64,000 bases of DNA from Spirosoma linguale DSM 74 (GTDB lineage Bacteria > Bacteroidota > Bacteroidia > Cytophagales > Spirosomataceae), in NCBI GenBank assembly GCA_000024525.1, contig CP001769.1, positions 5,117,001-5,181,000 of the forward strand. The letters run 5' to 3'. Shown here piece by piece: positions 62,401 through 64,000 of this stretch. How positions within the stretch are numbered: position 1 is the first letter of the stretch; each line of letters begins with the position of its first letter. Position numbers and translations under genes: made by a program. The notes under the pieces are model-generated. The model made no database searches, was not told the DNA's origin, and saw only the letters and a program-made list of their open reading frames with translations.

Positions 62401-62926
62401 GGGCCTGACCCAGGCCGAGTATACGCTGAAGACCCTTGACCGGCGGGGGTGTCAGGATACCATCCGACGGGTGGTGCTGACCTGGCCAAAGCCCCTGGGA
62501 GCCGCTATCCGATCCCAGCCCCCCCGCTGTGTGGATGATGCCAATGGCGCCATTAGCATTCAGTTAACGGGTGGCGTAGGTCGGTATTCCGGCATTTTGT
62601 CCGGCACAAACCAGTCCGTGACCGCAATGGATTCTCTTCGGTATACGAATCTGGCGGCTGGTGCTTATGAGGTTATGGTGACGGATCAGAACAGTTGCCG
62701 GCTTCGCATTCCGGTAGTGATTGCCAGGGCCGAACCCCTCACCCCCATTCAGCTGGGTGATTCGGCCGTGGTTTGCAAGGGGCAGTCCGTCACCCTTGAC
62801 AGTAAAAATGCCGGGAAACAGATCAGCTGGTTACTCAATGGGCAACCCTTTAGTACCCTGCCGATTATTACAGCCACCGAACCGGGCTTGTACACCGTTT
62901 CGGTCAAAAACGCCACCGGTTGCTAG
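56405..62926 (+). CDS. SprB-like repeat adhesin, interrupted by an amber codon
   Basis: Giant surface protein; ATG at 56405 gives a signal peptide (hydrophobic FVYGLLMLLSLTTQAQ). Residues to about 375 form a unique beta-rich head. About 22 SprB-type repeats of 70-80 residues follow, each with C-x-G...GGTxPYxYSxDG...FTGLxAGxYTxxVxDxNGC, then a CKGQSVTL Ig-like module. The frame stops at TAG 62924-62926, but the same frame continues to 63517, where a T9SS sorting domain lies. SprB-type adhesins are secreted by the T9SS and moved along the surface during gliding. As read here, the product lacks its secretion signal. A start at TTG 56363 is less likely. Confidence 0.85.
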   Translation: MISFSSKGLRCFVGGFVYGLLMLLSLTTQAQNKLYMNPVKYTDRIIYTYNHICGNQNQVHLTRNGQPFSYQFYFFNFGLAFIQYDFGSTKPGDVLTISDDCGSTPYSVVVSDDYVYVEVPGGQSFSGNSIPPGDETPPYSRLSTPVVTGRCEPITVGAHGLHTYGMFMANVDGNTIQAGRFLVNGSPIQANDHIITNIGHQSPVNYTIGANGGVTFDGPVKFTSRQFFSGQTPLTVEYRHNGADLSRCSMDLNIGAMTFRYIKNTGFSIQKATYTSDVIQTDYTGDYRNSVFKITYDGHYFRAYVDNVLLQELERFVVFSAQGGTVANTGVLPYGSTTTFTPTQAGSGWVGVLVDGVLSTRQQFSIADDLTLNPTLTHVSCSGAANGQISLATTGGKAPFQYNLNGGPYASSSTFGGLTPGTYTVGVRDASGCTNSRTVTITQPSALSLRIATQSDASCSDKSDGSISLTGSGGTAPYQFSLNGGGYGSSADFANLSAGTYTVSVRDVNGCVSSLSATVGTQSSFSARIVSQQAITCFGQATGSVSLSSTGTTIGPIQYAINGGAWQASPQFTGLSAGTYTVNAKDNLCTVSLSLELTQPTVLVSTVTTTQAIRCFGGANGQMTVSGSGGTPAYQYSADGSTYQSTATFSGLTAGNYKYWVKDANGCVASSSILPLSEPTALQLTVPNRQDARCFNTATGSATGVATGGTTPYTYARSGTAYGTSGEFTGLSAGNYTLMVQDANGCPASASVTIGQPPVLTGGLSSLQPVTCAGGSDGALSLSATGGTSPYRYARESTSFGAGNGFTGLAEGVYTLTVQDANGCTSPVSATIGYRSRLLPGATLTPVGCYGQKTGQINVATTGSTAVGSLLYSLDGTNFQSSSVFTGLAAGNYTIRLKDDLCQVSLPVAITQPTALSGSALVVQAVACWGGNSGLNRVSATGGTPPYQYSADGTLYQPGSDFSKLTQGQYTYWIKDANGCSLTTAPVSVTQPTALLMGVSSRTDVRCFDGADGVVSLSASGGSPGYRFALPSTSFQDATQFTGLRAGAYTAQVQDTHGCITILAVTVGQPQAPFTLAVTTRKSLTCFQDNGGQFTVAGSGGTGPYQYGINDSPLTGSNTFTGLAAGAYVLTGKDAQGCTTQLVEQTLTQPDQVVLSLRRKLEVDCEYYTRGEVQVSAVGGNGSFIFSLTGQDRRGNPITSAPTADGVFKALAAGNYLITARDDAGCTGDYSVAISARNAAIRFTIKAQPPTACGQNNGQLIVENASGGHPPYSYGISSQSALSANPQFDGLMGGSYLITVADSLCTYTQPASLTMAGGLQATYSLTPRDCRTPNADLQITTIQGGAGAYQFSLNNAPLTDSRQFTNLSPGIYALRIEDRPLSCATLLSLEILPQNGAGLRLTERQAVRCWNGSDGQLTVQAEANTGPFRYAVDGGSYQDNPQFTGLPAGWHRVLVQNRLGCLDSMRVLLTQPPYLNLAVVPKGNDCFGDQTGAVTASASGGAGSYQYSIDGITFSAQPTLGSLRSGTYAIRVRDTNGCITTQSATVVQPPLLTLQPIYADTVRCFQEGNGQVRLAAGGGTPAYRYSIDSLNYGADPAFGGLRAGTYRFWVQDSKQCRTQARITLSEPPVLRLSLVSQLDPLCYGDSSGKAQVLATGGNGGYTFFTDNGRGQPSGNFVGLTQSTYGFRVVDRRGCSDTTARIKLTWPLPLTAGVETIQPRCWGEANGTITVQLKGGTAPYQTTGPNWAGAGTPASTPVFAFTGLTAGDYTLPFSDSHGCRHQVPVTLEQPTALATQTVVKPNDCFGDQTGAITVTGQGAIPPYRYQLDSNTGQTTGLFINLRSQTYRIRVTDANGCQLIQSTLVDQPTAVTLKALYADTVRCFGESNGRVQLLAAGGVSSFRYAIDTTGSGETRYYADPAFGDLKAGPYTFWVKDQNGCKQSTALSVTEPQKLKLSLIAQTNPLCAGEANGTISVAASGGNLGYTYWLDNRLSQTMGQFTGLTQAEYTLKTLDRRGCQDTIRRVVLTWPKPLGAAIRSQPPRCVDDANGAISIQLTGGVGRYSGILSGTNQSVTAMDSLRYTNLAAGAYEVMVTDQNSCRLRIPVVIARAEPLTPIQLGDSAVVCKGQSVTLDSKNAGKQISWLLNGQPFSTLPIITATEPGLYTVSVKNATGC

Positions 62927-62965
62927 ACTACGGGGCAGTTCCGGCTCATCAACTCCAGCAAAGCG

Positions 62966-63517
62966 ATGAAGGCTGATTTTCTGATGGCCGTTCAGGCGTT
63001 TGTGGGCGATACCGTATACGCCCTGAACGTGTCGAGTCCATCGGCCGATTTTGTGGACTGGCTCTTCCCCGCCGACGCCTACCTGGTGGAACGGAATGCC
63101 AGCCGGGCCGGCTTTGTGCTGGGCGCACCGGGCAATTACACCATCAGGATGCTGGCCACCAAAGACGATTGCCAGAACAGCAAACAGCGCGATATCCGGA
63201 TTTTTAATCGAAACGATATTGGTCAGACGGACCCTCAGCTGGGCTACCAGAATCAGATCAGCTTTGGTAAAGTGGGCGTATATCCCAACCCCAACTACGG
63301 AAAGTTCTCGCTCCAGATCGAGCTGAGCCCGGCCAGTGACGTGTCGGTATCGATGTACCGTTCGCTGAATTCAGCCCTGGTCTACCAAACCGATGGCAAA
63401 GGGAAAAGCCGATACGACTTTGCCATTGAGCTTAAAAATTTCGTGCAGGACGTCTACGTCATCGTCATTCGGGCGGGCACATCCATTTACCGGCAGAAAG
63501 TGCTGATTATGAACTAA
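62966..63517 (+). pseudogene. T9SS sorting-domain tail of the interrupted adhesin
   Basis: Continuation of the adhesin frame after the amber codon at 62924-62926; the frame is open from 62927, with the first ATG at 62966. Residues 1-100 are a beta-rich linker and the last 85 match the type A T9SS C-terminal signal: VGVYPNPNYGKFSLQIE at its start and a final YRQKVLIMN. Without a signal peptide this piece cannot be exported on its own, so either the upstream gene is read through or this is the 3' part of a pseudogene. Its stop overlaps an ATG of the next gene (TAATG). Confidence 0.8.
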
Positions 63518-63540
63518 TGCCGACTACCCCACCTACTTTC

Positions 63541-64000
63541 ATGATTCGTTCGTTCTGCCTGGCCGCCTGTGTGCTTGCCCTGCCCCTGAGGGGCCAGACC
63601 CAGCAGCTGGATTCGCTGGCTAGCCAGTTGAAACAGGGGCCAATGGGGGCCTTAAAAGCCCTGGTACCCAAGCCCTCTATCCGCCTGTCGGGGATGATTA
63701 CGGGCAACCATTTGTACTACCATGCCACTGGTATTCCAGATCGGAATGTTCCGTTCAACCTGCTCTATACGGGAAACCTGACGGCCGATTTGTTCGGCAA
63801 GATAAAGATGCCCATCGCCTTCAGCTTTTCCAATCAGGCCCTGGCGGCCAATGGGCTCAACGTCGGTAATCCCCTGGCACAGCTCGGGGCCAACCCGTTT
63901 CGCCAGCCGTTCAACCGGCTTCAATTACGACCCACCTACAAAGGGTTTACGGCCCAGCTGGGAACCTGTGCCCTCCAGTTTTCGCCCTACACCCTGGCCG
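63541..64000 (+). CDS. Partial envelope protein, C-terminus beyond window
   Basis: The open frame continues to the window end, 153 residues visible. A signal peptide (SFCLAACVLALPLRGQ) is followed by a beta-rich sequence (SIRLSGMITGNHLYYHATG, RLQLRPTYKGFTAQLG) that resembles an outer-membrane barrel protein. No family is assigned, and it does not look like PorP/SprF. It is downstream of the adhesin in the position where SprB partners often lie. ATG at 63541 begins the signal peptide; an in-frame ATG at 63517 overlaps the upstream stop and may be the true start if coupled. Confidence 0.65.
   Translation, partial: MIRSFCLAACVLALPLRGQTQQLDSLASQLKQGPMGALKALVPKPSIRLSGMITGNHLYYHATGIPDRNVPFNLLYTGNLTADLFGKIKMPIAFSFSNQALAANGLNVGNPLAQLGANPFRQPFNRLQLRPTYKGFTAQLGTCALQFSPYTLA

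Noticed and set aside
62924..62926. Genome-wide recoding of TAG as sense
   Set aside because: Several intact genes here, such as ychF, the sulfatase and the DUF115-like gene, end in TAG at family-typical lengths.

Overview
The window looks like the chromosome of a gliding Bacteroidota of the Cytophagales, most like Spirosoma and relatives. The main reasons are a SprB-repeat adhesin with a type IX secretion (T9SS) C-terminal signal, a T9SS plug protein (DUF5103), a PUR-alpha/DUF3276 protein, promoters of the TTTG / TAnnTTTG type instead of the E. coli type, few Shine-Dalgarno sites and moderate GC. The organism is inferred from gene content only.

Layout. 1-9.4 kb: metabolic and redox genes (metallo-hydrolase, AraC regulator, AhpD-like protein, cytochrome b plus molybdoenzyme pair, DUF1223, GH78 rhamnosidase, xylulokinase). 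9.7-15.6 kb: fasciclin protein, SDR, and cobalamin-dependent methionine synthase metH behind a SAM-I riboswitch. 15.6-20.4 kb: minus-strand carbamoyltransferase / SGNH hydrolase / DUF5989 / SxtJ operon plus a second SGNH protein. 20.7 kb: Ppx/GppA. 21.9-24.4 kb: AT-richer orphan segment with two unrecognised genes. 24.4-41.3 kb: surface-glycan locus containing a complete pseudaminic acid pathway (pseB, C, F, G, H, I), a DUF115/GT42-like protein, a sulfatase, two LamG proteins, a flippase, two FkbM methyltransferases and two glycosyltransferases. 41.5-54.1 kb: housekeeping genes (pfkA, YdcF, TlpA-like, DUF58, RlpA, PUR-alpha, ychF, T9SS plug, bestrophin, radical SAM, ABC-F). 54.2-56.4 kb: tRNA-Thr(CGT) followed by relics of an integrated island (integrase N-terminus, a gene with two stops, HsdM and YgjP fragments). 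56.4-64 kb: giant SprB-like adhesin cut by an amber codon just before its T9SS signal, then a partial envelope gene.

The most unusual signal lies between the genes. At least a dozen junctions are filled by long inverted repeats. Several are built from 7- or 8-bp units. They often start inside the stop codon of the upstream gene and end just before the next start codon. In two cases the arms differ by whole repeat units, and one makes up nearly the whole predicted leader of ychF. They look like one class of punctuation or non-autonomous element and are the best candidate here for something not yet described.

In the glycan locus, PseB-PseC-PseH-PseG-PseI-PseF would make CMP-pseudaminic acid. 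Transferases would build the glycan, the flippase would move it across the membrane, and the methyltransferases and sulfatase could modify it. Likely acceptors (T9SS-exported adhesins such as the one at 56-63 kb) are an inference.
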